Shown piece after piece: positions 23,499 to 32,038 of a stretch of 43,716 nt of DNA. The translations under genes and the position numbers were made by a program. The notes under the pieces are model-generated. The model worked only from the letters and a program-made list of their open reading frames with translations, made no database searches and had not been told where the DNA came from. This stretch comes from Acidimicrobiales bacterium (GTDB lineage Bacteria; Actinomycetota; Acidimicrobiia; Acidimicrobiales; Aldehydirespiratoraceae): positions 1 to 43,716 of the forward strand of contig JAQWLJ010000019.1 of NCBI GenBank assembly GCA_029247365.1, given 5' to 3'. Position 1 is the stretch's first letter. The number at the start of each line of letters is the position of its first letter.

Positions 23499-25208
23499 AT
23501 GCACGATCTCGTGGTCCGAAACGGTGAGGTGATCGACGGAAGCGGGGGGCCGCGGCGCATGGCTGATATTGCGATTGACGGCGACCGCATCACCGCCGTC
23601 GGCGCCGATGTCAGTGCCGGCCGTCGCGAGATCGATGCCGATGGTCGCCTCGTGACCCCGGGGTTCGTCGATACCCATACCCACTACGACGCGCAGGCAA
23701 CGTGGGACCCCGAGCTCACGCCGTCGGGCTGGCACGGGGTGACTACCGCTGTCATGGGCAACTGTGGTGTTGGCTTCGCGCCGGCCGCCGCCGATCGGCG
23801 CGACTTCTTGATCCAACTGATGGAAGGGGTGGAAGACATCCCTGGGGCCGCCCTCACCGACGGCATCGAATGGGGCTGGGAAACCTTTCCCGAGTACCTC
23901 GACGACCTCGGTGCCCGGAGCTGGGTACTCGACCTTGGCACCCAGGTTCCGCATGGAGCGTTGCGTGCGTTCGTCATGCGCGACCGGGCGACCGAGGACG
24001 CAACGGTCGATGACATCGCTGCGATGGCGCAGCTGGTCGAGGAAGGCCTTGGCGCTGGGGCTCTCGGTTTCTCGACCAGTCGGACACCCCTTCACAAGGC
24101 CAAGGATGGCGAACTCGTTCCCGGAACGTTCGCTACCCCTGACGAACTGTTCAGCATTGCTGAGGCGGTGCGCTCGGCCGGTCACGGCGTGTTCCAGACC
24201 GCCACCCACCACGCCGACGTTCCGGCGTCGTTCGAATGGATGCGCGAGGTCGCCCGCATCACCGGCCAACCGGTTGTGTTCAACCTCAACCAGCCCGACT
24301 ACGCACCGGACCTCTGGCAGGAAGACCTGAAACTCCTGGACGAAGCGCAGGCCGAGGGCCTCAATGTGCTGGCCCAGGTGTCGGGGCGGCCGGTCGGAAT
24401 TCTCGAGAGTTGGTCGGCCACGGTCAACCCGTTCATGCTCTGCCCGACGTGGGGCCTCATCGGGCAGTTGCCTGAGGCCGAGCGCCTCGCCGAATTACGT
24501 CGACCCGAGGTCCGAGCGGCACTCACGAGCGAGGCCCCGGCCCACTGGACCGACTTCATAACCTCCATCACCCGGAGCTGGGACAAGCTCTACCCGTTCG
24601 CAGGCGAGGCCGACTACGAACCCGATCCCAGCGAGACGTGTGCGGCGCGAGGTGCCCGAGCCGGCGTCGGACCCGCCGAGGTCGCGTACGACCAACTCAT
24701 GGCCGACAACGGCCGCGGGCTGCTCTACTACCCGCTCTTCAACTACTCGAACCAGAACCTCGACCACCTGTGTGAGCTTCATCAGCACCCGCACACGCGG
24801 ATGGGTCTCGCTGATGCCGGCGCCCATTGCGGCACCATTGCCGACGGTGGTATGCCGACGTTCATGCTCCAGTTCTGGGCCCGCGACCGCGCTCGTGGCG
24901 ACCACATGCCGCTCGAGTGGCTGATCCACCGTCAAACCCGGCAGACCGCCGAAATGTATGGCCTGCGCGACCGGGGTCTCCTCATGCCGGGGCTTCGCGC
25001 CGACCTCAACGTGATCGACTTCGATGGGCTCTGCGTCGAACTCCCCCACCTCGTCAACGATCTCCCCACCGGGGCGAGCCGCTACGTGCAGCGGGCGACC
25101 GGCTACGCCGCCACCGTGTGCGCTGGCGTAGTGACGGTGGAGGACGACACGTTCACCGGCGAAACGCCAGGCCGTCTTGTGCGCGGCCCTCAGACCGATC
25201 TGCGCTGA
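23499..25208 (+). CDS. D-aminoacylase-type amidohydrolase
   Basis: A protein of about 569 aa of the amidohydrolase superfamily, closest in pattern to N-acyl-D-amino-acid deacylases. The N-terminal beta-sandwich (DLVVRNGEVIDGSGGPRR) leads into the metal-binding HTHYDAQATWDP; later metal ligands and the barrel motif can be seen at TATHHADVP and the C-terminal GLADAGAHCG, and the family end motif GLLMPGLRADLNVID is present. It would hydrolyse an amide bond in the cytoplasm. It is divergent from mftF and abuts, tail to tail with no gap, the ABC permease gene. A link to mycofactocin peptide turnover is only a guess. Confidence 0.87.
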   Translation: MHDLVVRNGEVIDGSGGPRRMADIAIDGDRITAVGADVSAGRREIDADGRLVTPGFVDTHTHYDAQATWDPELTPSGWHGVTTAVMGNCGVGFAPAAADRRDFLIQLMEGVEDIPGAALTDGIEWGWETFPEYLDDLGARSWVLDLGTQVPHGALRAFVMRDRATEDATVDDIAAMAQLVEEGLGAGALGFSTSRTPLHKAKDGELVPGTFATPDELFSIAEAVRSAGHGVFQTATHHADVPASFEWMREVARITGQPVVFNLNQPDYAPDLWQEDLKLLDEAQAEGLNVLAQVSGRPVGILESWSATVNPFMLCPTWGLIGQLPEAERLAELRRPEVRAALTSEAPAHWTDFITSITRSWDKLYPFAGEADYEPDPSETCAARGARAGVGPAEVAYDQLMADNGRGLLYYPLFNYSNQNLDHLCELHQHPHTRMGLADAGAHCGTIADGGMPTFMLQFWARDRARGDHMPLEWLIHRQTRQTAEMYGLRDRGLLMPGLRADLNVIDFDGLCVELPHLVNDLPTGASRYVQRATGYAATVCAGVVTVEDDTFTGETPGRLVRGPQTDLR

Positions 25209-26009
25209 TCAGCCGACCGGGTCACGGCGCTCGATGAGCACCGCCGCGACCACCGTCATCACCACGGCGATCGCAACAGCGACCACTACCTCGATCCACG
25301 GTGCACCGAACATCGCGGGCTGCGCAGCGACGAGATGGTGGAACGGAGACAGCTCTTGGAGCGGCCGGCCCCACGACGCGATCGAACCCACGATTTCGGT
25401 CGCGTAGGCGAACACCACAAGGCCCGTGCTGGCACCGACGGTGGGGCCACGACGTCCAACCGCTCCGGCGACGAGCAGTGCCACTGCGCCGAACAGCAAT
25501 CCGAACACCCGCATCACGATGGATACCTCCACCAGGCGACTGACGCTCAAGCCGAGGTCGACCATCGGCCCACCGATGAGGACGGTAAGTGCGGCTAAGA
25601 CGACCGGGACCGCAACGACCAACGCAACCGCTGCCGCCGTCTCGAAGACAATCCTCGCCCGAGTTGTTGGTCCACTTACGACGAATGACATCCAGCCGCG
25701 CTCGTCTTCGCCACCGAGCAACGCTGCCGCCGCGTTCGCGGCGAAGATCGCGGCAAGGACGGGCAGCATGAGCGAATACAGCTCCGCACTCATGAACCCC
25801 GGCCCGGTCGACAGTGAGACACCGCCGCCGATGAGCGCTCGAATCGGCTCCGGGTATTCCTCGAGCAACTCGTCGAAACTGTTGTCGTCGCGCACGACCG
25901 GGAACACCGCAAGCATCATCGAAACGAAAGCCACGGTACCGATCCCCCACCCGGTCAACGAGCGAGCGCGACACCGCAGCGCGCGGACGGTGAACGGGAA
26001 ACGACTCAC
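25209..26009 (-). CDS. ABC-2 type transporter permease
   Basis: A protein of about 266 aa with some six hydrophobic helices (GWGIGTVAFVSMMLAVF, YSLMLPVLAAIFAANAAAAL, VALVVAVPVVLAALTVLIGG, and three more), matching ABC-2 membrane subunits of exporters. The segment ALLGGEDERGWMSFVVSGPTTR is the cytoplasmic loop commonly seen in this family. The GTG at 26009 overlaps the expected stop of the ATPase gene (GTGA), indicating translational coupling. It is the last gene of the apparent dehydrogenase-MoxR-VWA-ABC operon. Substrate unknown. Confidence 0.82.
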   Translation of the reverse strand: MSRFPFTVRALRCRARSLTGWGIGTVAFVSMMLAVFPVVRDDNSFDELLEEYPEPIRALIGGGVSLSTGPGFMSAELYSLMLPVLAAIFAANAAAALLGGEDERGWMSFVVSGPTTRARIVFETAAAVALVVAVPVVLAALTVLIGGPMVDLGLSVSRLVEVSIVMRVFGLLFGAVALLVAGAVGRRGPTVGASTGLVVFAYATEIVGSIASWGRPLQELSPFHHLVAAQPAMFGAPWIEVVVAVAIAVVMTVVAAVLIERRDPVG

Positions 26010-26877
26010 CGATTGCCCTCCCCACTGAGGTTGACAAATCCGCCTTCGAGGGTTGTTTTGACGTGGAGAAGTCAACGATCTCAAAACCGGCCGCGGTCTT
26101 CACCAGCGCATCGATCGACCCCGTCACCTCGGTGTCGAGGCGTGACCCGTCAGCCATCACACTGACGACTCCCGGTAGGTCGGCAAACGCCGCAATTGGA
26201 GCGGCCTGACCGAACTCAATCGAGACGACGCGGCGGCTCAACCGGGCGAGGTCGTCGACCGAGCCATCGAACACAGCCACACCTTCGCGGAGGACGACGA
26301 CCCGATCGCAGACATGTTCGATGTCGCCGAGCACGTGAGACGAGACAAACACCTCGGCACCGCGATCCGCCGCACACCGCAACGTCGCCCAGAGCTTGTG
26401 CCGCACCAGTGGATCGAGCCCCGTCGCCGACTCGTCCATGACGACCAAGTGCGGCTCGTGCATCAACGCGATCGTGATGGCGGCCTTTTGCCGGTTCCCA
26501 CGGGACAGCTCGGAGATGCGTTTGCGCGATTGGACGCGCAGCGCCTTTTTGATCTCGGCCCGGCGCACAGCCGGCCCCCGCACCGACTCCCACCAGTCGA
26601 GCTGCTCGCTGATCGTCCACCGATCCTCGAGTGGCGGGTCGTCCGGCAGGTAGCCGGCCCCTTCACGAACGCCGGCCCGGGCGACGTCGCCACATGCGAT
26701 CCGGGCACAGCCGTCTGTGGGCCGGATAAGGCCCAGCAACATCTGCATCGCAGTGGTCTTCCCCAACCCGTTGGCACCGATCAGGCCGCCAATCTCGCCA
26801 CCGTCCACAGACAACGACACGCGGTCGACCGCAAGCATGTCGCCGAAGCGCTCCGTCAATTCATCGAGTTGGAGCAC
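26006..26877 (-). CDS. ABC transporter ATP-binding protein, with a -1 frameshift near its end
   Basis: An ABC ATPase of the ABC-2 exporter class with Walker A GANGLGKTT, signature LSRGNRQ and Walker B LVVMDESATGLDP. At 26056-26059 the coding strand has a run of four A; after TCA AAA the frame must step back one base to give TTLEGGFVNLSGEGNR and a stop that overlaps the permease GTG by four bases. In the unshifted frame no stop occurs before 25222 and the tail is meaningless. A missing A in the run (mutation or sequencing error) or slippage on AAAA could explain this. The start is uncertain: GTG 26877, or TTG 26916. About 290 aa if read through. Confidence 0.8.
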
Positions 26878-26946
26878 TGGAGTGATGTATCGAGCGTCGC
26901 ACTCGGCAACGGTCAAGCGCGGGGACTTTGGTACCGATATCGACTT

Positions 26947-27819
26947 TTAGCGCTCGAGAACCCGGAGGAACGCCGCCGGGATGTCGCTCGGTTCATCGAC
27001 CATGGCGAGGGTCGCACCGACCCGCTTCGCGAACTCACCCGCGTCCTCGGCATCGTCGGTCGGGGCGACGATGCACAGCTCGTCGAGGTATCGGGCCACG
27101 GGGATTGCGTCGGCGCCAGTGGTTGCGCGGCAGTCCGACATCAGGATCGTCACGCGCCGCTTGGCCCGCGACCGGTCAAGCTGTCGGGCTGCTGCGGTGA
27201 GTGCACCGGCAAGATCAGTCGTGCCCTGGCCCCGAAGCCGGAGGAGATCATCGACCACCCCGAGCGATGAGCGAGAGTCGTCCTGGCTCTTGACTGCGAT
27301 CACCCGATCCGCAAAGGCAAGCACCGACCAGTCCACTGGCACCCGATGTGCGCAGGCTGCGGCGGCGACCGCCGCGGTCGCAAGCCGCTTGCCGCTCATC
27401 GAACCGCTGCGATCGATCACGAGACACAGCGCCGTTGCCGGCTGAGTCCAGTGCCGAACGCGAAGGTCAGCCGCGTCAACGAGTTCGCCGGCGGCACGGG
27501 CATGCACAAGCGCATCCATCGACGAATCGATGTCGATGTCACCCTCGACCCGATCGGCTGGTGACGACACCATCGACCCGACACCACGGGCCCGCACGGG
27601 CCCCGTCTTGGCTACGTCGAGCACGAGCCGACCCGCAAGGCGCGCGGCCAGTATCGCAAGCGTGCGGTCGGTGGCACTGCGCATCTGTGCGAGCAAGGAC
27701 AGGGCGTGGTCGGGGTCATCCGCAGTGAGCTCGGCCAGGGCATCGTCGTCGATCTCGCCGACGTCGGGACTGATTTCTTCGAATTTTGGATCGCGTGCCA
27801 GTTGCGGGCGCGGGGTCAT
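26947..27819 (-). CDS. VWA-domain protein (MoxR partner)
   Basis: A protein of about 290 aa. The first ~115 residues are helical and charged; residues ~125-280 form a von Willebrand factor A domain with the metal-ion-dependent adhesion site DRSGSMSG, a threonine in GTTDLAG and an aspartate in LMSDCRATTGAD. VWA proteins of this cytoplasmic type pair with MoxR AAA ATPases as chaperones that insert metals or cofactors into enzymes. It follows moxR by 50 nt, with no signal peptide, and precedes the ABC exporter genes. Its client is likely the dehydrogenase at the head of the operon (inference). Confidence 0.85.
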   Translation of the reverse strand: MTPRPQLARDPKFEEISPDVGEIDDDALAELTADDPDHALSLLAQMRSATDRTLAILAARLAGRLVLDVAKTGPVRARGVGSMVSSPADRVEGDIDIDSSMDALVHARAAGELVDAADLRVRHWTQPATALCLVIDRSGSMSGKRLATAAVAAAACAHRVPVDWSVLAFADRVIAVKSQDDSRSSLGVVDDLLRLRGQGTTDLAGALTAAARQLDRSRAKRRVTILMSDCRATTGADAIPVARYLDELCIVAPTDDAEDAGEFAKRVGATLAMVDEPSDIPAAFLRVLER

Positions 27820-27869
27820 CCGTCGGTTCTCATCGGCGAGCGCCTGTTGCGCGTCATCGCCTTCGAGGG

Positions 27870-28811
27870 TCAGCGGGGCGCCGCTGTCGCCCCGTCCGGG
27901 GCGGTCGCTTTTCCCGAGTCGGTGTCGCCGTCGGATTGCGGCTGCTCAGCCGCAAGTACGGCCTTCCACAACTCGGTGATGACGTTCTCGGGGGTCTTGT
28001 CGCCACCCTCGTGCAAGCGGATACGGCCCGAAAGTGCCGTGAGCGCCGCGTCAAGACCGAGGTCTGAGTCGTCGACCGGCAGGCTCCGCATCGCGGCGAG
28101 CTGATGGGCAACTTCGACCAAGTCGATCGCGCCGCGGACTGACGAGCCAACCCGGACATCACCGTGGGTGCGAGTGGCGCGCGTGATCGTGACCGCTCGC
28201 TTACGGAGCGTGCGATCATCAGCGGTGGTGTTGCGGACGACGATGTCCGACTCATCATCGATCGACTGGTAGCCCATTGCGATTCGGCACATACGGTCAT
28301 AGACCGCCCCCGACACCCGGGCCGTACCGATGTTGTCGAACGGGTTCATCGCCGCAACGAGTCGGAACCCATCGGCCGCCCCGATCCGACCCAGACGCGG
28401 CAAGGTGAGCTCGCCTTCGCTCATCACCGTGATGAGGAGGTTGACCGTCTCCTCCGGCACCCGGTTCAGCTCCTCGACGTAGAGGAGCGAACCGTTGCGG
28501 AGCGCTTCGACGAGCGGCCCGTCGACGAACACGTCTTCGCTGTAGCCGTCCTCGAGGACCCGCGACGGGTCGAACTGTCCAGCCAGGCGGGCGGGTGTGA
28601 GCTCGGCATTGCCCTCGACAAAGACGAACCCAGCCTCCGCCGCTGCCGCGACCTCACGAAGGATCGTCGACTTACCGGTGCCGGGTGGGCCTTCGAGCAG
28701 TACGTGGCGATCGGCAGCGAGCGCCGCCAACAGCACTTCGAGCTCGCGACGCCGCCCGACCACGCGCCCGCAGAGCGCGTCGACGACAGAGGGATCGGTG
28801 AGGGCGGTCAC
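27870..28811 (-). CDS. MoxR-family AAA ATPase
   Basis: A protein of about 313 aa with a single AAA+ module: Walker A GPPGTGKST, Walker B-type LLYVEELNRVP, and sensor-1 LVAAMNPFDNIGTA, as in MoxR/CoxD/NorQ ATPases. These act with VWA proteins in maturing metalloenzymes or dehydrogenases. The C-terminal ~80 residues are helical with a low-complexity end (SGKATAPDGATAAP). The GTG start lies 10 nt after the stop of the NDMA-type alcohol dehydrogenase gene, so the two are certainly in one transcript unless a promoter is hidden in the dehydrogenase. Confidence 0.88.
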   Translation of the reverse strand: MTALTDPSVVDALCGRVVGRRRELEVLLAALAADRHVLLEGPPGTGKSTILREVAAAAEAGFVFVEGNAELTPARLAGQFDPSRVLEDGYSEDVFVDGPLVEALRNGSLLYVEELNRVPEETVNLLITVMSEGELTLPRLGRIGAADGFRLVAAMNPFDNIGTARVSGAVYDRMCRIAMGYQSIDDESDIVVRNTTADDRTLRKRAVTITRATRTHGDVRVGSSVRGAIDLVEVAHQLAAMRSLPVDDSDLGLDAALTALSGRIRLHEGGDKTPENVITELWKAVLAAEQPQSDGDTDSGKATAPDGATAAPR

Positions 28812-28821
28812 AGACGCTCGA

Positions 28822-29934
28822 TCAGTCGAAGGTGATGACGCCGCGAATGTTCTTGTTCGACATCATGTCGGCGTAGCCCTCATTGACTTGGTCGAGGGTG
28901 TACGTGTTGGTGATCATCTCATCGAGCTTGAGCTGCCCAGCCTGGTACATCGACAGCAGGTGGGGGATCTCCTTGCGCGGCGCAGTCGAGCCGAACAGGC
29001 AGCCCTTCAGCTCCTGATTCATCATCGAGAACATAAACAGGTTGAGCTGCACGTCCATCTGGGCTGCAGGAGCCACTGCGGTGGCGACGACGGTGCCGCC
29101 CTTGCGAGTGAGGAACTGGGCCGGAGCAATCAGATCACCGGTTAGGACCGACGGGGTGAGGATGACCGAGTCGGCCTGCACACCTTCGGTGAGCCCGCCG
29201 ACAAGTTCCATCGCCTCTTCCATCGAAGGCGCCGAGTGGGTGGCGCCAAACTCCATGGCGCTCTCGCGCTTGAACTCACTGGGGTCGATGGCGACGATGT
29301 TCTTCGCGCCCGCAATCTTTGCGCCCTGGATAGCAGCGGTGCCAAGACCACCACAGCCAACGATCACGACCGTGTCACCGGCGGTGACCTCGGCACGGTT
29401 GACGGCCGAGCCGTAACCGGTGGTGACACCACAGCTGACAAGTGCGGCTGGGCCAGCCGGGACATCCTTTTGGATCTTGATGGCCGAGTCGACGCTGAGG
29501 ACCATATGTTCCGCGAAGGTGCCGAGTTTCAGCAGCGGGGTGAGCGGGGTGCCGTCGGCATCGAAGTGACGATGGGTGCCGTCGATCATGCCGGGCTCCA
29601 TGAGTTTGGCCCCTAGATCGCACAGGTTCTGCTGTCCGCGGGCACACCAGGTGCACTTGCCGCAAGACGGGATGAACGAGCACGAGATCTGATCGCCGAT
29701 CTCGAACTCCGTCACGCCTGGGCCGAGACCGATGACGGTTCCGGAGCCCTCGTGGCCACCGATGATCGGCATGGGGACGGGCATGGTGCCGTCGTGAGCG
29801 TGCTCGTCGGAGTGGCACATGCCCGCAGCGCCGGTCTTGACGAGGATCTCCCCTTCCTTCGGGTCGTCGAGTTCGATCTCCTCGACACTCCATTCGGCAC
29901 CGACCTCACGCAGAACTGCGGCACGGGTCTTCAT
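28822..29934 (-). CDS. NDMA-dependent (mycofactocin-linked) zinc alcohol dehydrogenase
   Basis: A medium-chain dehydrogenase of about 370 aa. It has the catalytic-zinc segment GMCHSDEH with GGHEGSG, the structural-zinc cysteines CGKCTWCARGQQNLC, and the nucleotide loop GCGGLGTAAIQG. The local sequence (FIPSCGKC, VSCGVTTGYGSAV, NLFMFSMMNQELKG, NIRGVITFD) is that of the Rxyl_3153-type NDMA-dependent dehydrogenases, nicotinoproteins whose tightly bound NAD is re-oxidised by mycofactocin rather than by exchange. The ATG at 29934 has AGGAG 6 nt upstream. A TACCTT box (29974-29969) may be its -10. It heads an operon with moxR, a VWA gene and an ABC exporter. Confidence 0.9.
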   Translation of the reverse strand: MKTRAAVLREVGAEWSVEEIELDDPKEGEILVKTGAAGMCHSDEHAHDGTMPVPMPIIGGHEGSGTVIGLGPGVTEFEIGDQISCSFIPSCGKCTWCARGQQNLCDLGAKLMEPGMIDGTHRHFDADGTPLTPLLKLGTFAEHMVLSVDSAIKIQKDVPAGPAALVSCGVTTGYGSAVNRAEVTAGDTVVIVGCGGLGTAAIQGAKIAGAKNIVAIDPSEFKRESAMEFGATHSAPSMEEAMELVGGLTEGVQADSVILTPSVLTGDLIAPAQFLTRKGGTVVATAVAPAAQMDVQLNLFMFSMMNQELKGCLFGSTAPRKEIPHLLSMYQAGQLKLDEMITNTYTLDQVNEGYADMMSNKNIRGVITFD

Positions 29935-30023
29935 CACGGTCTCCTCATCACTGGCGGGGAACCGTCAGAAGGTACCAGCGGCCCACCGACCGGGGACAGT
30001 TCGCCGACCTGCGACAGCATGGC

Positions 30024-30029
30024 TACCGT
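30024..30029 (+). promoter_or_regulatory. -10 box of leaderless phosphotransferase promoter
   Basis: TACCGT ends exactly 6 nt before the ATG at 30036 and no ribosome-binding site is present. It lies in the 101-bp divergent region shared with the dehydrogenase operon. Confidence 0.45.
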
Positions 30030-30035
30030 TCGGTT

Positions 30036-31154
30036 ATGGCCGACGAACCCACCCCAGACACCGATGACATGGTCGTGATCACGTCCTCGCGATCGCCCGA
30101 GGAATTGGGCAGCCGACTAGAGGCGTGGCTCGCCGACATCACCGGAGACTCGGGGGCGACGGTCAGTAATACGTCATCACCGGACGCCAACGGCATGTCG
30201 AGTGAGTCGGTCTTTTTCGACGCCTCGTTCCATGGCGAGTCTGGATCGTTCGTTGCCCGACTCGCCCCAACCGACGAAGACGTTCCCGTCTTCTCGGAGT
30301 ACGACCTCGACAAGCAGGCCCGGACCATCGAACTGGTTGCAAGCCGCACTGACGTCCCCGTCCCAACGGTGCGCTGGAACGAACCCGACGCCAGGCACCT
30401 CGACGTGCCGTTCTTCGTGATGGAGAAGATCGAAGGCCGAGTACCACCCGACATCCTCCCGTACCCGATGGACGGCTGGGTCCGTGACTTCAGCGACACC
30501 GAACGTCGGGCTCTCCAGGACAAGAGCGTTGCTGTACTCGCCGGCATCCACTCGATCGACATCAGCGATGGCTCGGCCGACTTCCTTCAGGCCGACGCCT
30601 CGCTCGGAGCTACACCACTCGAGCGCCACTTTGCGCAGGAGAAGGTCTTCTACGAATGGATGGTTGACGGCGCTGGACGCCGATTCCCCACGATCGAACG
30701 GGCCCACGCCTGGATCGAGGCCAACTGGCCCGACGAGCAGCCGAGCGCGATCTCTTGGGGCGACTCGCGAATCGGCAACATCATGTACGCAAATGACAGC
30801 ACCGACCCCGTAGCCGTCCTCGACTGGGAGATGGCGACCATCGCGCCACCGGGGCTCGACGTCGCATGGATGTGCTTCCTGCACCGCTTCTTCGAGTTCG
30901 TTCTGCAGAAGTACGGCGTCGACACGCTGCCCAACATGCTCCGGCCCGAGGACGTTCGCAACACCTACGGCGAATTGACTGGCACCGACGTCGGCGACCT
31001 TCGCTTCGAGCTCGTCTACACCGCCGCCCGCCACGCTGCGATCATGGCGCGGGTGCATGCCCGCAGCGTGCACTTCGGCACCGAGGAGTGGACCGACGAC
31101 CCCGACGACGCGTTCCGCTTCAAGGATCTGTTGACGGAGATGCTTTCGGACTGA
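30036..31154 (+). CDS. APH-type phosphotransferase family protein
   Basis: A protein of about 372 aa with the protein-kinase-like fold of aminoglycoside/choline phosphotransferases. The catalytic loop is SWGDSRIGNIMY, keeping the essential Asp and Asn but with Trp in place of the usual His, a change common in the branch found near acyl-CoA dehydrogenases. The metal-binding motif is VAVLDWEMATI. Substrates of that branch are mostly unknown; antibiotic resistance should not be assumed. It is transcribed divergently from the NDMA-type alcohol dehydrogenase. A 6-bp hairpin (31160-31187) beyond the stop could be a weak terminator. Confidence 0.87.
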   Translation: MADEPTPDTDDMVVITSSRSPEELGSRLEAWLADITGDSGATVSNTSSPDANGMSSESVFFDASFHGESGSFVARLAPTDEDVPVFSEYDLDKQARTIELVASRTDVPVPTVRWNEPDARHLDVPFFVMEKIEGRVPPDILPYPMDGWVRDFSDTERRALQDKSVAVLAGIHSIDISDGSADFLQADASLGATPLERHFAQEKVFYEWMVDGAGRRFPTIERAHAWIEANWPDEQPSAISWGDSRIGNIMYANDSTDPVAVLDWEMATIAPPGLDVAWMCFLHRFFEFVLQKYGVDTLPNMLRPEDVRNTYGELTGTDVGDLRFELVYTAARHAAIMARVHARSVHFGTEEWTDDPDDAFRFKDLLTEMLSD

Positions 31155-31255
31155 GACCCCCGAGCGGCCGGGCCCACGAAGGCTCGGTGCCGGTCGTGAC
31201 GAGCCGACACGTTGGGCTTCAGAGGACCCACGCCGCGAGGCCGGTGTCGCAGCCC

Positions 31256-32038
31256 TCAGGGGGTAGCCGTCATCCCACCGTCGACCGGGACAACAGCGCC
31301 GGTGATCGCAGAAGCCGCCGGCGAGCACAGCCAGGCGATCGTGGCCGCCACCTCGACCGGATCGATCAACCGGCCAAGGGGTTCTTGATGACGGACGAAG
31401 TCCTCCGCCGAACCGAGCCCGTACAGCCGGGCCGACTCGTCGAGGCCGGGCGTGAACGTGGAACCCGGGGAGACGGCGTTGGCGGTGACACCGGTGCCGG
31501 CAAGATCGGCTGCCAGCGAGCGGACGAGCCCAATCACCCCATGTTTTGCTGCGGCATACGGTGCCATGTGGCGCAGCCCAAGTGAGCCGGCAGCGGACGC
31601 AACAGCGACGACGCGGCCAGCGTCGGCGTCGAGCACCGCTGGCATCGCAGCGCGAACCGTGGTGAAGACACCAGTGAGATCGGTCGCGATCACTGCGTTC
31701 CACTCGGTGTCGGAGACCTCCCATACGGGACCGCCACCGGCAACAATCCCAGCGGCACAGATGACGGCATCGAGACGCCCGTGCCTGGCCACTGCGGCAG
31801 CGACGACCTCGACCATCCGGTCGCCGTCGGCGACATCGGCGTGCGCAGCCTCAGCCGATCCAGCCCGCATCACCACCCCTGCAAGATCATCGGCTGATGC
31901 CATGTCGTAGGGCACCGCTGGGTCAGGGCTGCAGCGATCGACAGCAACGATGTGCCAGCCGTCGGCGGCGAGCGCCTGCACAGTCGCAGCGCCGATGCCC
32001 CGACCGGCTCCGGTGACGAGGGCGACGGGTTGGCTCAT
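31256..32038 (-). CDS. mycofactocin-coupled SDR family oxidoreductase
   Basis: A short-chain dehydrogenase of 260 aa: nucleotide-binding VTGAGRGIG, ICAAGIVAGG, catalytic Ser in VASAAGSLG and Tyr-x3-Lys in YAAAKHG. The distinctive stretches (VDRCSPDPAVPY, AVSPGSTFTPGLD, RLIDPVEVAATIAWLCSPAASAITGAVVPVDGG) match the SDR subfamily that is encoded next to mftE and uses mycofactocin as electron acceptor. Its ATG overlaps the mftE stop (ATGA), so the two are co-translated. The substrate, probably an alcohol or hydroxy compound, is unknown. Confidence 0.9.
   Translation of the reverse strand: MSQPVALVTGAGRGIGAATVQALAADGWHIVAVDRCSPDPAVPYDMASADDLAGVVMRAGSAEAAHADVADGDRMVEVVAAAVARHGRLDAVICAAGIVAGGGPVWEVSDTEWNAVIATDLTGVFTTVRAAMPAVLDADAGRVVAVASAAGSLGLRHMAPYAAAKHGVIGLVRSLAADLAGTGVTANAVSPGSTFTPGLDESARLYGLGSAEDFVRHQEPLGRLIDPVEVAATIAWLCSPAASAITGAVVPVDGGMTATP

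Noticed and set aside
25222-26916. A single 564-aa ABC protein
   Set aside because: The second half is the permease gene read in the wrong frame; the permease and ATPase end make sense only after the frameshift at 26056-26059.
30177-31724. 515-codon minus-strand open frame opposite the phosphotransferase gene
   Set aside because: It spans parts of two real genes and the gap between them, with no recognisable domain.
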